64,000 bases of DNA from Asanoa ferruginea (GCF_003387075.1 NZ_QUMQ01000001.1:3100001-3164000); one strand, 5' to 3'. Positions 1 to 10,271 are shown, counted from the stretch's first letter. Notes: generated by a model from the letters alone, not told the origin. Program-made: numbers and translations.

Positions 1-353
1 ATCCGGCACATCGGAAGTCCAATTCAGACTTAACGGGTATTTCTCATCGTCTCTTCGTACGAATCCGCAGCGCGCTTCCCCTATAAGGGGCATTGCACCA
101 GCGCTCTGTCGATCCGCGCGCCCCGGAAGTAGTACCGCCTGCGGGAGATCGACGCTCACCTAGGGTGACGCGAGGTCAACGCGGTGCTGACAAACGGCCT
201 GAACATCGCATCAGTACGGCGATCACGGACAGGGTGGGCTTTCTCTTTGCTAGCTCGACGTGATGGAATGCCGGGGGTCCGACCCGCCCGGGTCGGCCGA
301 TCGGCGGTGCCCGTGCGCAATTTCCTGACGGCGCCGAACCGGAGGGCGGTGAC
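1..353. promoter_or_regulatory. Upstream region of the conservon operon, no gene
   Basis: I see no convincing coding sequence here. Three compact palindromes are visible: CCCCT-ATA-AGGGG at 78-90, TCACC-TAG-GGTGA at 156-168, and CCGACCCG-CC-CGGGTCGG at 279-296. The last lies about 58 nt before the kinase start and could fold in a 5' UTR or act as an operator. A clear Shine-Dalgarno GGAGGG at 341-346 sits 7 nt before the GTG start at 354. Promoter elements are not obvious. That the palindromes are regulatory is inference. Confidence 0.5.
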
Positions 354-3300
354 GTGAGCAAGCGGCCGAAGACGGCGAATTCCTTCATGTCGCGTCTCCG
401 CCGGCCAGCCGGCCGGCTTCGTGATCTGCCGATCTGGTCGAAGCTCGGCCTCATCATGATCGTCCCGACCCTGGCGACGATCGTGGTTGGCACCAACGGC
501 CTGATCGACCACATCGACACGTCGGAGAACGCGGACCAGGCACGTGACCTAGCCGTCGTGGTGGAGGCGTCGGGGGATCTCGTCCAGAACCTGCAGAACG
601 AACGCGCCGCGGCCGCGATGCTGCTGGGCGCGAGGTCCGACACGCAGGCGAAGAAATACCGCACCGCTTTCGACACTTCGCAGCAGGCCGTCGACCGCGT
701 GGTCAACAACTACGCGACGCAGCGCGCTTCCCTCAACGGCCTGCCGACCAACTTCGTCACCACGCTCAACCAGATCGACGACGGCCTCCAGGGCCTGCCG
801 GGTGTGCGCAGCCAGGTGACGAGCGACAAGTTCGCCTTCACCGACGCGGCCCGGGCCTACAACGCCCTCGTCGACAACCTGCTCAACCTCCGTGACGGCG
901 CCGCACAGCTGGCCGCCAACACGTCACTGAGCGAGCGGATGCGTGCGGTCGCCGCCGTGGCGCGACAGAAGGAGTTCCTATCCCAGGAGCGCCTGGTCGT
1001 GCTCCAGGCCTACAGCGCCAACAACACGATGAACCCCAACCTCAAGAAGGAGTTCATCGCTTCGCAGACGGGCCAGCTACAGGCCGCGGAGACGTTCATC
1101 TCGGTCGCCACGGTGACCGAGGAAGAGTCCTACAACCAGACGGTCGCCGGCTCCGACCTGCGTTCCTCGACCGCCTACGCGGGCTGGATCACCGGCATCA
1201 TGCCGCAGAGCGGCTCGCTCGCCGAAGCACCGTTCACGATCGACGGGTGGGACAGCGCGCTGCTCGGCCACAGCCGGTTGATCCGCAGCGTCGAGCGACG
1301 GCTCGACAACACCGTGGTCGACACCGCCACCACCCTGCGCGACGACGTGCAGCGCCAGGTCCTCATCGAGACCGGCCTGCTGCTCGCGATGCTGCTGCTG
1401 GCGATCCTGTTCGCCTGGTTGGTCGCCCGGTCGATGGCGCGGTCGCTGCGCGAACTGCGGCACGGCGCCCTGGCGGTCGCCCAATACGGCCTGCCGCAGG
1501 CGGTGGCCCGACTGCGTGACCCGGCGCTGTCCACCCAGATGTCGCCGGCCCAGCTCGCCAACCAGATCGCCGAGCCGCTGCCGGTCCGCAGCAAAGACGA
1601 GTTCGGCCAGGTGACCGAGGCGTTCAACGCGGTCCACCTCGAAGCCGTCCGAACCGCGGCCGAGCAGGCCGCCCTGCGTGCGTCCGTCGCGACGATGTTC
1701 GTCAACCTCGCCCGCCGTTCGCAGATCCTGGTCGACCGGCTGATCGGCCACCTCGACCGGCTCGAGCGCGGCGAGGAAGACCCGGACCGTCTGGCCGAGC
1801 TGTTCCAGCTCGACCACCTGGCGACCCGGATGCGCCGCAACGACGAAAACCTCCTGGTGCTCGCCGGCGCCGACTCGACGCGTATCCAGCGCGAGCCGGC
1901 GGCCCTGATCGACGTGCTGCGCGCCGCGCAGTCCGAGGTCGAGCACTACACCCGGATCGAGTTCGGCGTCATCGACCGTGACATCGAGGTCGCCGCGCAC
2001 GCGGTCAACGACCTCGTGCACCTCGTCGCCGAGCTGTTCGACAACGCGACGGCGTTCTCGCCGCCCGACTCGAGCGTCATGGTCGAGGCCCGCCGGATCG
2101 GCGAGCACGCGGTGCTCTACGTCGAAGACCGCGGCATCGGCATCACCAACGAGCAGCTCAACGACCTCAACGAGCGGCTGTCCCAGCCGCCGATGGTCGA
2201 CGTGGCCGTCTCCCGGATGATGGGCCTCGTCGTGGTCGCGCGGCTGGCCGCCCGACACGGCGTCAAGGTCGAGCTTCGTCCGGCGTCCGACCGCGGCACC
2301 GTCGCCGACGTCGCCCTGCCCACCTCGGTCCTGGTGCCCCGGGCACTCGCGGGCCGCGGGCCGCTGGCCGGCCAATACGAAGTCCAGATGCCGCAGCAGC
2401 CGGCCCAGGTCTCCCGCACGCCATACCCGGCGCCCGCGCCGTTGGCACTGGAGAGCGGCCCGATGGGTCAGCGGCCCGACCACGACCTGGCCGGTGCCGG
2501 CGCGGGTGGCGGTCTCGCCAGCGCGTTCGGTGCCCGTCCGGGCGACGCGCCCTACAACGGCGGCAACGGCGCACACAGCGCTAACGGCGGTGCCAACGGC
2601 AACACCCGGAGCGGGCCGATGCCGGCCTGGTCCGACCTCACCGGCGCAGGTCCCGCGCACCGCCCGAGCGACCCGTTCGGCTCGCGCACCAACAACGGTG
2701 CCGCGCGCAACGACCCGCCACTGCCGCAGCGTCGCTCGACCGACGGCTGGGCGATGGAGGGCGAGGTGACCGGCGGCGGTCCGCAGTCGCCCGGGATCCC
2801 GCGCCAGACGCCGCGCGACAACGGCACGCCCCCGGTCTTCTCGGCGCCCCCGGTGATCTCGGTTCCGCCGGTGATCTCCGTGCCGCCGTCGTCGCCGGGG
2901 CCGGCAGCCGCGCCACGTGGGCCCGAGGTCTGGGAGCAGGGCGGCCCCACGCTGCCGCCGAGCGCCCCGGCCGGTCCGCCGATCGCCATGCCCGACAGCC
3001 CGGTCGTTCCGGGTCGGTCGAGCGGGTTGCCCGGCCGCACGCCGGAGCAGCCGGCCGCACCGAGCTACCAGCAGGCCGCACCGATCCCGGCCAGCGCGCC
3101 GCCGGCGCAGCCCACCGCTCCGGCGCAGCCTTACGGCCTGGCGGGTGCGGGCATGGGTGCTCCGGCTCCCGCGGCCAACCCGGCGCCGCCGGCGTGGCCG
3201 CCGGTCGCCGCCGAGCCGCAGCCGGCCGTCGACCAGCTCAGCGCCGGCTACGACCTGACCGCCGAACTGCCCCGGGTCGAGCGCCCGGCCGCACCGGCAC

Positions 3301-4124
3301 AAGCATCCGCACAGCCCGCCGTCCCGCCGATCATCCCGGCCGCCAACAAGGCCCGGTTCGCCGACGAGACGATGGAACTGCCGATCTTCCGCGAGCTCGA
3401 GTCGGCGTGGTTCCGCACCCGCCGGGCGGCCGCGGAAGAGGCCGCCTCGCTCACGCCGACGCCGAGCGCCGCAGCGACTGCCCCCGCAGCCGCCGCAGCG
3501 TCCGCACCGGCCGCTGAGCACCGGATGAGCGGTGGAGCCACCGCGGCACCGACGGAGCAGTTCGTCACCGTCGAGGCCAGCCAACGGCTCACCAGCTCGC
3601 CGCAGTCGCGGACGGCGCCGGCAGCGGCACCGTCGACCGGTCCGGTGGGTGCACCGATGGGCGGCAGTGGCGGCCTGCCACCGCGCAGCCCGCTGCCGAC
3701 CCGGCCGCCGGCACAGCACGACAGTGGCATTCCCACTGGCGGCGCTCCCAGCGGCGGGAACGGCAACGGCAACGGCGCCGCCAGCCGGCCCGCGCAGGAG
3801 TCCTGGCAGACGGCCGCTGACGACGGGTGGCGGGCAGCTTCCGCCATCTCGGAGATGCAAGTGAACGAAACCACGCAGGCCGGCCTGCCCAAGCGGGTGC
3901 CAATGGCGCAACTCGTGCCGGGTGGGGTCGACAAGTCAGCATCGTCGGTGCAGAAGCGCACTCCGGAAGCGGTCCGCGGGCTGCTCTCGGCTTATCACCG
4001 GGGTGTGCAGCGCGGTCGCACCCAGCCAAAGGACGAAACTTCGGATACGACTCCGGCCGGGCAGCCCTCCCAAGCTGGCCACGGTCCGGGTGCCGGGAGC
4101 GGTCAGAAGGAGCACGAACGATGA
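354..4124 (+). CDS. cvnA: Conservon sensor histidine kinase (nitrate/nitrite-sensor type, CvnA-like)
   Basis: A 1,256-residue membrane sensor kinase. A first membrane segment lies near residues 31-51. An extracytoplasmic helical region of the NIT (nitrate- and nitrite-sensing) type follows, then a second membrane segment at about 341-365 and HAMP. A kinase core has a dimerisation helix with [10 protein letters not shown] (His488) and an N-box [11 protein letters not shown]. The last ~550 residues are Pro/Ala/Gly-rich and look disordered. They end in motifs LPIF, ESAWF, DDGW, GLPKRVP and LVPG, followed by an RG-rich helix; these recur at the C-terminus of the protein at 6997-10209. The GTG start has a good SD. 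The stop overlaps the next gene's ATG (ATGA). Conservon kinases are thought to signal through the roadblock/DUF742/GTPase partners; the ligand is unknown. Confidence 0.9.
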   Translation: MSKRPKTANSFMSRLRRPAGRLRDLPIWSKLGLIMIVPTLATIVVGTNGLIDHIDTSENADQARDLAVVVEASGDLVQNLQNERAAAAMLLGARSDTQAKKYRTAFDTSQQAVDRVVNNYATQRASLNGLPTNFVTTLNQIDDGLQGLPGVRSQVTSDKFAFTDAARAYNALVDNLLNLRDGAAQLAANTSLSERMRAVAAVARQKEFLSQERLVVLQAYSANNTMNPNLKKEFIASQTGQLQAAETFISVATVTEEESYNQTVAGSDLRSSTAYAGWITGIMPQSGSLAEAPFTIDGWDSALLGHSRLIRSVERRLDNTVVDTATTLRDDVQRQVLIETGLLLAMLLLAILFAWLVARSMARSLRELRHGALAVAQYGLPQAVARLRDPALSTQMSPAQLANQIAEPLPVRSKDEFGQVTEAFNAVHLEAVRTAAEQAALRASVATMFVNLARRSQILVDRLIGHLDRLERGEEDPDRLAELFQLDHLATRMRRNDENLLVLAGADSTRIQREPAALIDVLRAAQSEVEHYTRIEFGVIDRDIEVAAHAVNDLVHLVAELFDNATAFSPPDSSVMVEARRIGEHAVLYVEDRGIGITNEQLNDLNERLSQPPMVDVAVSRMMGLVVVARLAARHGVKVELRPASDRGTVADVALPTSVLVPRALAGRGPLAGQYEVQMPQQPAQVSRTPYPAPAPLALESGPMGQRPDHDLAGAGAGGGLASAFGARPGDAPYNGGNGAHSANGGANGNTRSGPMPAWSDLTGAGPAHRPSDPFGSRTNNGAARNDPPLPQRRSTDGWAMEGEVTGGGPQSPGIPRQTPRDNGTPPVFSAPPVISVPPVISVPPSSPGPAAAPRGPEVWEQGGPTLPPSAPAGPPIAMPDSPVVPGRSSGLPGRTPEQPAAPSYQQAAPIPASAPPAQPTAPAQPYGLAGAGMGAPAPAANPAPPAWPPVAAEPQPAVDQLSAGYDLTAELPRVERPAAPAQASAQPAVPPIIPAANKARFADETMELPIFRELESAWFRTRRAAAEEAASLTPTPSAAATAPAAAAASAPAAEHRMSGGATAAPTEQFVTVEASQRLTSSPQSRTAPAAAPSTGPVGAPMGGSGGLPPRSPLPTRPPAQHDSGIPTGGAPSGGNGNGNGAASRPAQESWQTAADDGWRAASAISEMQVNETTQAGLPKRVPMAQLVPGGVDKSASSVQKRTPEAVRGLLSAYHRGVQRGRTQPKDETSDTTPAGQPSQAGHGPGAGSGQKEHER

Positions 4125-4525
4125 CAACCACGCAAGATCTCGGGTGGCTGCTCGCCAACTTCGCCGACCGGGTGCCGGGGGTCGCACACGCGATCGCGGT
4201 TTCCGCCGACGGTCTGCTCCTCGCCTCGTCGCGGGACCTCCCGCGCGACCGGGCCGACCAGCTGGCCGCTATCTCGTCCGGTCTGGTCAGCCTCACGCAG
4301 GGCGCGGCCCGCTGCTTCGAGGGCGGTGCCGTGCTGCAGAACGTCGTCGAGATGGACAACGGGTTCCTCTTCCTGATGTCGATCTCCGACGGCTCCTCCT
4401 TCGCGGTCCTGGCGGCTCGCACGTGCGACGTCGGCCAGGTCGGTTATGAGATGGCGTTGCTGGTCGACCGCGTCGGTGACGCGCTGACCCCGGCGCCACG
4501 CACGGCCGCGGGAATGCTGGGCTAG
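4121..4525 (+). CDS. cvnB: Roadblock/LC7 domain protein (CvnB-like)
   Basis: A 134-residue single-domain roadblock/LC7 protein. Sequences such as [28 protein letters not shown] and [12 protein letters not shown] are typical of the actinobacterial conservon second gene. Members act as dimeric scaffolds or regulators for the small GTPase encoded two genes downstream. The ATG overlaps the kinase stop by 4 nt, so translation is probably coupled. The length matches the family and nothing is missing. Confidence 0.93.
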   Translation: MTTTQDLGWLLANFADRVPGVAHAIAVSADGLLLASSRDLPRDRADQLAAISSGLVSLTQGAARCFEGGAVLQNVVEMDNGFLFLMSISDGSSFAVLAARTCDVGQVGYEMALLVDRVGDALTPAPRTAAGMLG

Positions 4526-4622
4526 TCGTTCCGGCAACGGAACGGCGCACGACAACGACATACAGACGCGACGGTCCCCGAGCGATCGGGCCGTGTTCGG
4601 ATGCGAAGGGGGGTGAACGGCG

Positions 4623-5000
4623 ATGACCGACAGAGACGAGCCGACGGGCGCGCTGGTGCGGCCGTACGCCGTGACCCGCGGACGCACCCGGCCCCGGCTC
4701 GAGATCGCCCTTGAGGCACTCGTCGAGACGACGGTCCGCGGCCGAACCGCCAACTCCACCAAAGGTGGGGGAGGCCGCGAGCACCAATACATCGCCGCGT
4801 TGTGCGACGGCCGGTTGCAGTCGCTCGCGGAGATCGCGGCTCGGATGCAGCTCCCGCTGGGGGTTGCCCGGGTCCTGATCGCCGACATGGCCGCCGACGG
4901 GCTCGTCGCGGTCTACGAACCGACCTCACTGGAAGACACGAACGATGCGGTGGGCACTGAACTGCTGGAGAGGGTGCTGAGTGGACTTCGCAGGCTCTGA
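4623..5000 (+). CDS. cvnC: DUF742 protein (CvnC-like)
   Basis: A 125-residue DUF742 protein with a predicted winged-helix-like C-terminal half (the ALCDGRLQSLAEIAARMQLPL region, then VLIADMAADGLV). It is the third member of the conservon. The family is thought to sit between the kinase/roadblock module and the GTPase; its biochemical role is not settled. A purine-rich GGGGGG run lies just upstream of the ATG. A 97-nt gap separates it from the roadblock gene, and its 3' end overlaps the GTPase start by 20 nt. Confidence 0.9.
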   Translation: MTDRDEPTGALVRPYAVTRGRTRPRLEIALEALVETTVRGRTANSTKGGGGREHQYIAALCDGRLQSLAEIAARMQLPLGVARVLIADMAADGLVAVYEPTSLEDTNDAVGTELLERVLSGLRRL

Positions 5001-5586
5001 CGTGACGCACCGCCCGAGCGCTGGCCGTGTGACGTCGGCGAAGATTGTCATCGCCGGCGGGTTCGGCGTCGGCAAGACGACGCTGGTCGGGTCGGTGTCG
5101 GAAATCACGCCGCTGACCACTGAGGCCATCATGACCTCGGCCGGCGTCGGCGTCGACGACACCCGGCAAGTGCCGGGCAAGACGACGACCGTGGCGATGG
5201 ACTTCGGCCGGATCACGATCGACCGTGACCTGATCCTCTACCTGTTCGGCACCCCCGGCCAGACGCGATTCTGGTTCATGTGGGACGAGCTGGTCCGAGG
5301 TGCGATCGGTGCGATCGTGCTCGTCGACACGCGTCGACTAGCCGACTGCTTCGCCGCGATCGACTTCTTCGAACATCGCCGCCTGCCCTACCTGGTGGCG
5401 ATCAACTGCTTCGACGGCGTGCAATACCACGACCCGCAGGATGTCCGCGATGCCCTCGCGATCTCCAGCGACGTCCCCGTGGTGGCCTGCGACGCCCGCA
5501 ACCGCGAGTCGACCAAGCATGTGCTGATCAGCCTCGTCGAATACGTGCTGAGCATGCGCCGGTCCCGCGCGGTCGCCCCGGCCTGA
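4981..5586 (+). CDS. cvnD: Conservon small GTPase / ATP-GTP-binding protein (CvnD-like)
   Basis: A 201-residue MglA/Rab-like P-loop protein. The P-loop GGFGVGKTT lies near residues 25-33. The segment LYLFGTPGQTRFWFMWDEL matches the switch II/DxxG-like region, and later strands carry VLVDTR and VACDARN. It is the output GTPase of the conservon, cycling on the roadblock and DUF742 partners. The GTG start at 4981 (MDFAG...) gives the N-terminal extension typical of the family. An internal GTG at 5029 would give a shorter protein. It is the last gene before a strong terminator. Confidence 0.93.
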   Translation: MDFAGSDVTHRPSAGRVTSAKIVIAGGFGVGKTTLVGSVSEITPLTTEAIMTSAGVGVDDTRQVPGKTTTVAMDFGRITIDRDLILYLFGTPGQTRFWFMWDELVRGAIGAIVLVDTRRLADCFAAIDFFEHRRLPYLVAINCFDGVQYHDPQDVRDALAISSDVPVVACDARNRESTKHVLISLVEYVLSMRRSRAVAPA

Positions 5587-5597
5587 CCGCCAACAAG

Positions 5598-5628
5598 AAG
5601 CCCCACCGCCCGGAAGGCGGTGGGGCTT
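5598..5628 (+). terminator. Intrinsic terminator of the conservon operon
   Basis: A perfect 13-bp stem (AAGCCCCACCGCC with its exact complement) closes a 5-nt CGGAA loop and is followed by TTCTTC. It lies 12 nt after the GTPase stop. The A/T-rich ends mean it could also terminate the convergent gene that stops at 5659. Confidence 0.92.
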
Positions 5629-5658
5629 TCTTCGTGCTCGGGTGTGCCGGGCGGCGGG

Positions 5659-6876
5659 TCAGCTGAAGCGGACCCACGCGCCGTTGGTGACCTGGAAGAT
5701 CGCCAGCGAGTCGCGGGTCATGCCACCGTGGTCGATCGGCGCGAAGGTGTAGGAGCCGGCGATGCCCTCGGAGATGAGGTTTTCCATGTAGACCCGGATG
5801 CGGCCGCGGTCGACGCTGCGGCCCAGCCGGGCCGCGTTGGCGATCAGCCGCACCGCGTCGGAGCTGTAGGGCGCGAAGCCACGGAACGCGCCGTGCTTCT
5901 GGATGTAGCGGTAGATGAAGTCACGCCGGTCGAGGTCGGCCATCGTCGTGTCGGTCAGCGACGTGCCGGCCAGCGACGCGGGGTGGACGGCCAGCGCGTC
6001 TTGCGCGGCGGTGGCGTTGTCGCCGGTCAGCGTGTCATCGGCAACCGCGCCCGGATCGAAGATGAGCTGGCCCCCGAAAGACAGGCCGTTCTTGAGCGCC
6101 AGCGCCGCGGCACCGGAGTCGGGCGCCTGGGCCCAGATGATGATGGCGTCGGGCTTCGTGTCGGCCACGCGCTTCGCGAACGGCGTGACGTTGGTGCTGC
6201 CGGTCGGCGGGAGTTGCTCGTGTGCGATCAGGTGGCTGCCGAGTTTCTTGCGCAGCGCGTCGTAGCCGGCCTCGCCGTAGGCACCGTTGCCGTAGAGCAT
6301 GCCGATCTTGTCAAGCTTGCGACCGGGCTCCGAGATGAGGTCGGCCATCATCCGCGCCACGTCGTCGGCGTTGGCCTGTAGCCGGTAGATGTAGGTGCGC
6401 TGAGGGAGCGGCGTGACGATGCCGTCGGCCGACGCCAGCGAGATGAACGGCACCTGCTCGGTCTGCGCGACCTTGAGCATCGCCAGCGAGGTCTCGGCCA
6501 GGACGCCGCCCATGACCGCATGGACGTTTTCCTTCTGGATGAGCTCGGTCGCCTGCTGCTCGGCGGTCTCCGGGCGGCTGCCGTTGTCGCGGTAGATCAT
6601 CTTGACCCGGCGGCGCAGGTTGCCGACCGGCACGCCCTCTTCGTTGAGCGTGTCGACGGTGATCCGCAGCGCGCGCTCCTGGAGCACGCCATGTGCGGCG
6701 CCCGAGCCGGTGAGCTCCAGGCTGGCACCGATGATGAGTTCTTCGGACCCCTTGGTGGTCGGGCCAGGGCTGTTGGTCTCGTCGGATCCACAGGCGGCGG
6801 TGAACAAGGTGCCCGCGGCTGCGACCAGAACGCCACGCCGGGTCATCTGGGCCCGGCCGAACGCCGGCTTCGCCAT
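5659..6876 (-). CDS. ABC transporter substrate-binding lipoprotein (branched-chain amino-acid type)
   Basis: About 405 residues. The N-terminus has a twin-arginine stretch (MTRRGVLVAAAG) followed by a lipobox FTAAC, so it is probably a Tat-exported, lipid-anchored receptor. The mature part has the type-I periplasmic-binding fold of Leu/Ile/Val receptors (LIIGASLELTGSGAAHG; GGVLAETSLAMLKVA; IGMLYGNGAYGEAG; DAIIIWAQAPDSGAAAL). The ATG at 6876 has a GGAGAGG upstream. No permease or ATPase genes are adjacent, so it is an orphan receptor whose ligand cannot be deduced. It converges on the conservon across the shared terminator. Confidence 0.85.
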   Translation of the reverse strand: MAKPAFGRAQMTRRGVLVAAAGTLFTAACGSDETNSPGPTTKGSEELIIGASLELTGSGAAHGVLQERALRITVDTLNEEGVPVGNLRRRVKMIYRDNGSRPETAEQQATELIQKENVHAVMGGVLAETSLAMLKVAQTEQVPFISLASADGIVTPLPQRTYIYRLQANADDVARMMADLISEPGRKLDKIGMLYGNGAYGEAGYDALRKKLGSHLIAHEQLPPTGSTNVTPFAKRVADTKPDAIIIWAQAPDSGAAALALKNGLSFGGQLIFDPGAVADDTLTGDNATAAQDALAVHPASLAGTSLTDTTMADLDRRDFIYRYIQKHGAFRGFAPYSSDAVRLIANAARLGRSVDRGRIRVYMENLISEGIAGSYTFAPIDHGGMTRDSLAIFQVTNGAWVRFS

Positions 6877-6996
6877 CTGGTGCCGCCTCTCCACTGCCCG
6901 GCGACGCCCGTCGCCAGATATCACGCGGGTATGCTCCCGGCCCGGTAGCCCCGCCGTCAAATCGCGGTTACTACCCAATCGGGGCATCCCGCAGGA

Positions 6997-9900
6997 TCAC
7001 GACCTGGCCGACCGGTATTCGTATTCCTGGCTCTCGTCGCGTCCACCGTGGTCACGGCTGAAGTCCCAGCCACCGGCCGACTCGCGACCGGGGCGACCGC
7101 CCACCGCGTAGCCGCCGATCTCCTGGCCGCGGCGCCAGCCGCGGAAATAGCCGGTGGTGTGCGCCGCGATGCTGGCCGCGTCACGGACGATCCGGAAGGG
7201 CCGCTCGTCGCGTAGCGGCGAGCCAGGCACCAGGTTGGCCTGGGGCACCCTGCGGGGTAGGCCGGACTGCGTCTCGATGCCTACGGCGGGCTGAGCGGCC
7301 TTCTCGGCTGCCTGCCAGCCGGTGTCGGCAACCGACGCCCAGCCGAGGTCTTCGGCCTCGTCTTCCGGGTGGCCGGTGAACCACGCCGAACGTGCGGCCG
7401 CGAAGATCAGCAAATCGCCGTCGCCCTCGTCGTTGGACACCGGGGGCGCGCTGATGCCGATCGGAAGCTGCGGGTGGCTGCCCGTGTCGGACGGAGTCTC
7501 CACCAGGCGCAGCGGCGGTGCGTCGTAGCGCGCGGCGTAGTCGTCGCGGGTGCGCCGCTCGTCGCGAACGCGCGACCGGTTTTCCCGGGGAGCCTCTTCG
7601 CGCAGGGCGCGGTCGGCCAGCGGCGGCGGCTCGACCAGACGCAGGATCGGCGGCTCCGGCGGCATGTCGTCGGCCAGCCACGGCGGCTGCACCCGGTCGT
7701 CGCCGATCGGCGAGTAGGTCGGCCGGTCGAGCTCGCTCGGCGGCAACTCGCTGAGGTCGGGGAAGCGCGGCTCACCGTTGGCGCGCTCGTCGGAGGTGTT
7801 GTCGACGAGCGGCCAGTTGGCACGGGCGCCCGGCTCCGGACGCGGTGCGGGCACCGGGATGCTCAGGTCGGTCGCCTGGAACCCGCTGACCGGCGGCTGC
7901 GGCGGTGCCGGCGGCGGCGTCGCCGTGGCGCCGCGACCGTTGGCCCGCGGCGGGATGACGGTCGGCCGCTTGCGCTCGGCGCGGGCCGAGTTCATCGCGG
8001 CGTTGGTCAGCGTCGCCCGGAACGGCTCGCCCGCCTCGGCCGGCGGCACCGTCGGGCGCTGCGCGGGGATCGGGGTGATGCCCGGCGGCGGGGGCGGCAC
8101 GGAGATCGGCTTGTTGACCGGGCTGGCCGACACCGGCCGGCCGGGCAACGGCATCGCCATGGCGGCCGGGGACTGCGGCGCGGCGGGCGGAGCCGACTGC
8201 GGCGTGGCGGCCGGCTGCTCGTAGCGGCTGGCGTTGTCGAACCCGGCCTGCTCGGTCGGCGCCGGCCGCGCGTAGCGGCCGGTGCTGTCGAAGCCGCCGG
8301 AACCGGATGCCGCAGCCGGCTGCTGGAAGCGGCTCGGCCCGTCGGAACCGTTGGAGGCGGCGGGCTGGAAGCGGCTCGGCCCGTCGGAACCGTTGGAGGC
8401 GGCGGGCTGGAAGCGGCTCGGCCCGTCGGAACCGTTGGAGGCGGCGGGCTGGAAGCGGCTCGGCCCGTCGGAACCCTCGGAAGCGGCAGGCTGCTGGAAG
8501 CGGCTGGACCGGTCGGACCCGTTGGAGGCGGCAGGCTGCTGGAAGCGGCTGGGCCCGTCGGACGCGGCGGGCGACTGGAAGCGGCTGGGCCCGTCGGACG
8601 CGGCGGGCGACTGGAAGCGGCCGGGTCCGTCGGACGCGGCGGGCTGCTCGTAGCGGCCGGGCCCGTCCGACGCGGCCGGCTGCTCGTAGCGGCCGGGGCC
8701 GTCGGAAGCGGCGGGCTGCTCGTAGCGGCTGGCGCTGTCGAACCCGTTGGAAGCGGATGCGGCCGGCTGCTCGTAGCGGCTGGTGCCGTCGAAGCCCGTC
8801 GACCAGGCGTGCCCAGGGCTGCGCGACGGCATCGACGCGCCGGTGGGTGCGCTCGCGGCGGGCGGGGTCGCGGCTGCCGCCGGCGGCTCGGCCGAACGGG
8901 CCGGGGTGCGCGGCGTGGCCTGGCGACGCGGTGCGTTGGGCGGCCGGGCGGGGCTCGCCGCGCGCTGCGGCCGGGCCGGCTCGACCGGCTGGGCCGGCTC
9001 CGCGAACGGAACGGAGGCCGCGGTGGTGACCGGGGTGGGCGCGGTCGGTGGCGGTGCCACCGGGGCCGGCGCGACCGGCGGGGTGGTCAGCGCACGCGGA
9101 GTGGTCGCCGCGGCGGCCGGCTCCGGGCGGTGCCGGCGGCCGGTGGAAGAGCGATCGGGCAGCGGCAACGGCAGCGCGTGTAGCCCGGCCGGCGTCGCCG
9201 CAGGCTCGGTCTCGGCGACGCGCAGGACCGGCGCGGGCTCGGTTTCGGTGACCCGCCGGAGCGGCGTGGGCTCGGTCTCGGCGGTGGCCCGCCGGATCGG
9301 CCGGCGAGGTGCGGCGGTGACCAGCGTCGTGCGGGCGGCCAGGGTGGCGACCAGGGCCGCGCAGCCGTCGTCGCAGGAGCGCACGGCGGCGACGGCCTGG
9401 CGCACCGCGTCGGCGGACGCGCTGGCGAGCGTCTTGTTGATGGTGCCGCGCCGCGGGGTCTCGGCGATCGCGACCCGCAGCGCGGTGATCGCCTCGAGCA
9501 CCCTGGCCTGGTCGGCGACGCCGGAAGCGGTCAGCCGGACGGCGACCGCCTCGGCCGCCGCGGGCAGATCGCGGCCGCGGGCGACGGTGCCGCTCAGCGT
9601 GCCGGGCTCGGGAAGCGCGTCGAGGACGGCGAGCGTCAGCGGCTCGGCCGGGTCGGAGAAGGCGCGCAGAGCGGCGGGGTAGAGCTCACGGAGCACCTCG
9701 CGCAGCGTCGCCGCGGCGGAGTGCCGGCCGCCGGCGAGGGCGGAGTGCGCGGCCAGGATCGGCCGGTAGGGCGCGAGGTCGCGGGGCACCGGCAGACCGA
9801 TGGCGAAGATGGCGCCCGCCTGCAACGCCCGGGCGAGGCCGACCGCGCGGCGCTCGGCCGGCGGGGACTCCATCTCTTCGAGGGACTCGTCGTCGGCGAA

Positions 9901-10209
9901 ACGCTCGGCGAAGTCGTCGACGGCGTCGTCGTCAGCGATGGCCAGTGGCCGGCCGGCGGCGGTGAGCAGGGACGTCACCTGGTGGTCGTCGCTGTCAGCG
10001 GCGATGGCGGCCGAACCGGGGCCGTTGGCCCGCTCGGCCAGAACGGCGCCAAGCTGGGCGTAACCCGCCGGGTCGTCGGTGATCTCGCATACGCCGAGCA
10101 GCCGCCCGGCGTCGTCGACAACAGCAGCCGTCAGACCTGTGCCAGCGCCTGCCGGCCGACCCGTCGGTTCCGCCGATGCGAGACCGCAGTACACCCGTAC
10201 GAGCGCCAC
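6997..10209 (-). CDS. Giant low-complexity protein with an IS110-transposase-like N-terminus and a conservon-kinase-like tail
   Basis: About 1,070 residues. The first ~300 resemble the IS110 DEDD transposase region (VVDDAGRLLGVCEITDDPAGYAQL, PYRPILAAHSALAGGRHSAA, LREVLRELYPAALRAF). The usual GID and KTDxxDA catalytic motifs are replaced (VYCGLAS; ADDESLEEME), so it is unlikely to transpose. A long Pro/Ala-rich region follows with 14 units of R(F/Y)xQPAAS type. The C-terminus carries LLIF, RSAWF, DTGWQAA, GLPRRVP, LVPG and YFRGWRRG, matching the conservon kinase tail. The GTG at 10209 follows a strong GGGGAGGAGGA; an upstream GTG at 10233 is less well placed. Function unknown. Confidence 0.75.
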   Translation of the reverse strand: MALVRVYCGLASAEPTGRPAGAGTGLTAAVVDDAGRLLGVCEITDDPAGYAQLGAVLAERANGPGSAAIAADSDDHQVTSLLTAAGRPLAIADDDAVDDFAERFADDESLEEMESPPAERRAVGLARALQAGAIFAIGLPVPRDLAPYRPILAAHSALAGGRHSAAATLREVLRELYPAALRAFSDPAEPLTLAVLDALPEPGTLSGTVARGRDLPAAAEAVAVRLTASGVADQARVLEAITALRVAIAETPRRGTINKTLASASADAVRQAVAAVRSCDDGCAALVATLAARTTLVTAAPRRPIRRATAETEPTPLRRVTETEPAPVLRVAETEPAATPAGLHALPLPLPDRSSTGRRHRPEPAAAATTPRALTTPPVAPAPVAPPPTAPTPVTTAASVPFAEPAQPVEPARPQRAASPARPPNAPRRQATPRTPARSAEPPAAAATPPAASAPTGASMPSRSPGHAWSTGFDGTSRYEQPAASASNGFDSASRYEQPAASDGPGRYEQPAASDGPGRYEQPAASDGPGRFQSPAASDGPSRFQSPAASDGPSRFQQPAASNGSDRSSRFQQPAASEGSDGPSRFQPAASNGSDGPSRFQPAASNGSDGPSRFQPAASNGSDGPSRFQQPAAASGSGGFDSTGRYARPAPTEQAGFDNASRYEQPAATPQSAPPAAPQSPAAMAMPLPGRPVSASPVNKPISVPPPPPGITPIPAQRPTVPPAEAGEPFRATLTNAAMNSARAERKRPTVIPPRANGRGATATPPPAPPQPPVSGFQATDLSIPVPAPRPEPGARANWPLVDNTSDERANGEPRFPDLSELPPSELDRPTYSPIGDDRVQPPWLADDMPPEPPILRLVEPPPLADRALREEAPRENRSRVRDERRTRDDYAARYDAPPLRLVETPSDTGSHPQLPIGISAPPVSNDEGDGDLLIFAAARSAWFTGHPEDEAEDLGWASVADTGWQAAEKAAQPAVGIETQSGLPRRVPQANLVPGSPLRDERPFRIVRDAASIAAHTTGYFRGWRRGQEIGGYAVGGRPGRESAGGWDFSRDHGGRDESQEYEYRSARS
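8323..8448. repeat. Three exact 42-bp tandem repeats inside a larger degenerate array
   Basis: Three consecutive identical 42-bp units begin at 8323, 8365 and 8407, and a diverging fourth begins at 8449. Each encodes a 14-residue unit containing DGPSRFQPAAS. Around them, about 8210-8800, fourteen related protein repeats alternate RY.QPAAS and RF.QPAAS. Exact copies suggest recent slippage or recombination and probable length variation between strains. Confidence 0.9.
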
Positions 10210-10271
10210 GGTGTCGTCCTCCTCCCCGGGCACATCTCGTGTGCCAAGGACTGATGTTCCCTGGTTGGGGG

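Noticed and set aside
1077-3911. 944-residue open frame on the minus strand opposite the conservon kinase
   Set aside because: Arg/Gly-rich translation without any family signature; it is the high-GC antisense shadow of a well-supported kinase gene.
8210-8800. Possible CRISPR-like direct repeats
   Set aside because: Units are contiguous, without unique spacers, and encode an in-frame peptide repeat.
7369-9183. 604-residue plus-strand frame across the 42-bp repeats
   Set aside because: It only mirrors the repeat region of the minus-strand giant protein; Arg-rich, no start signal, no domain.
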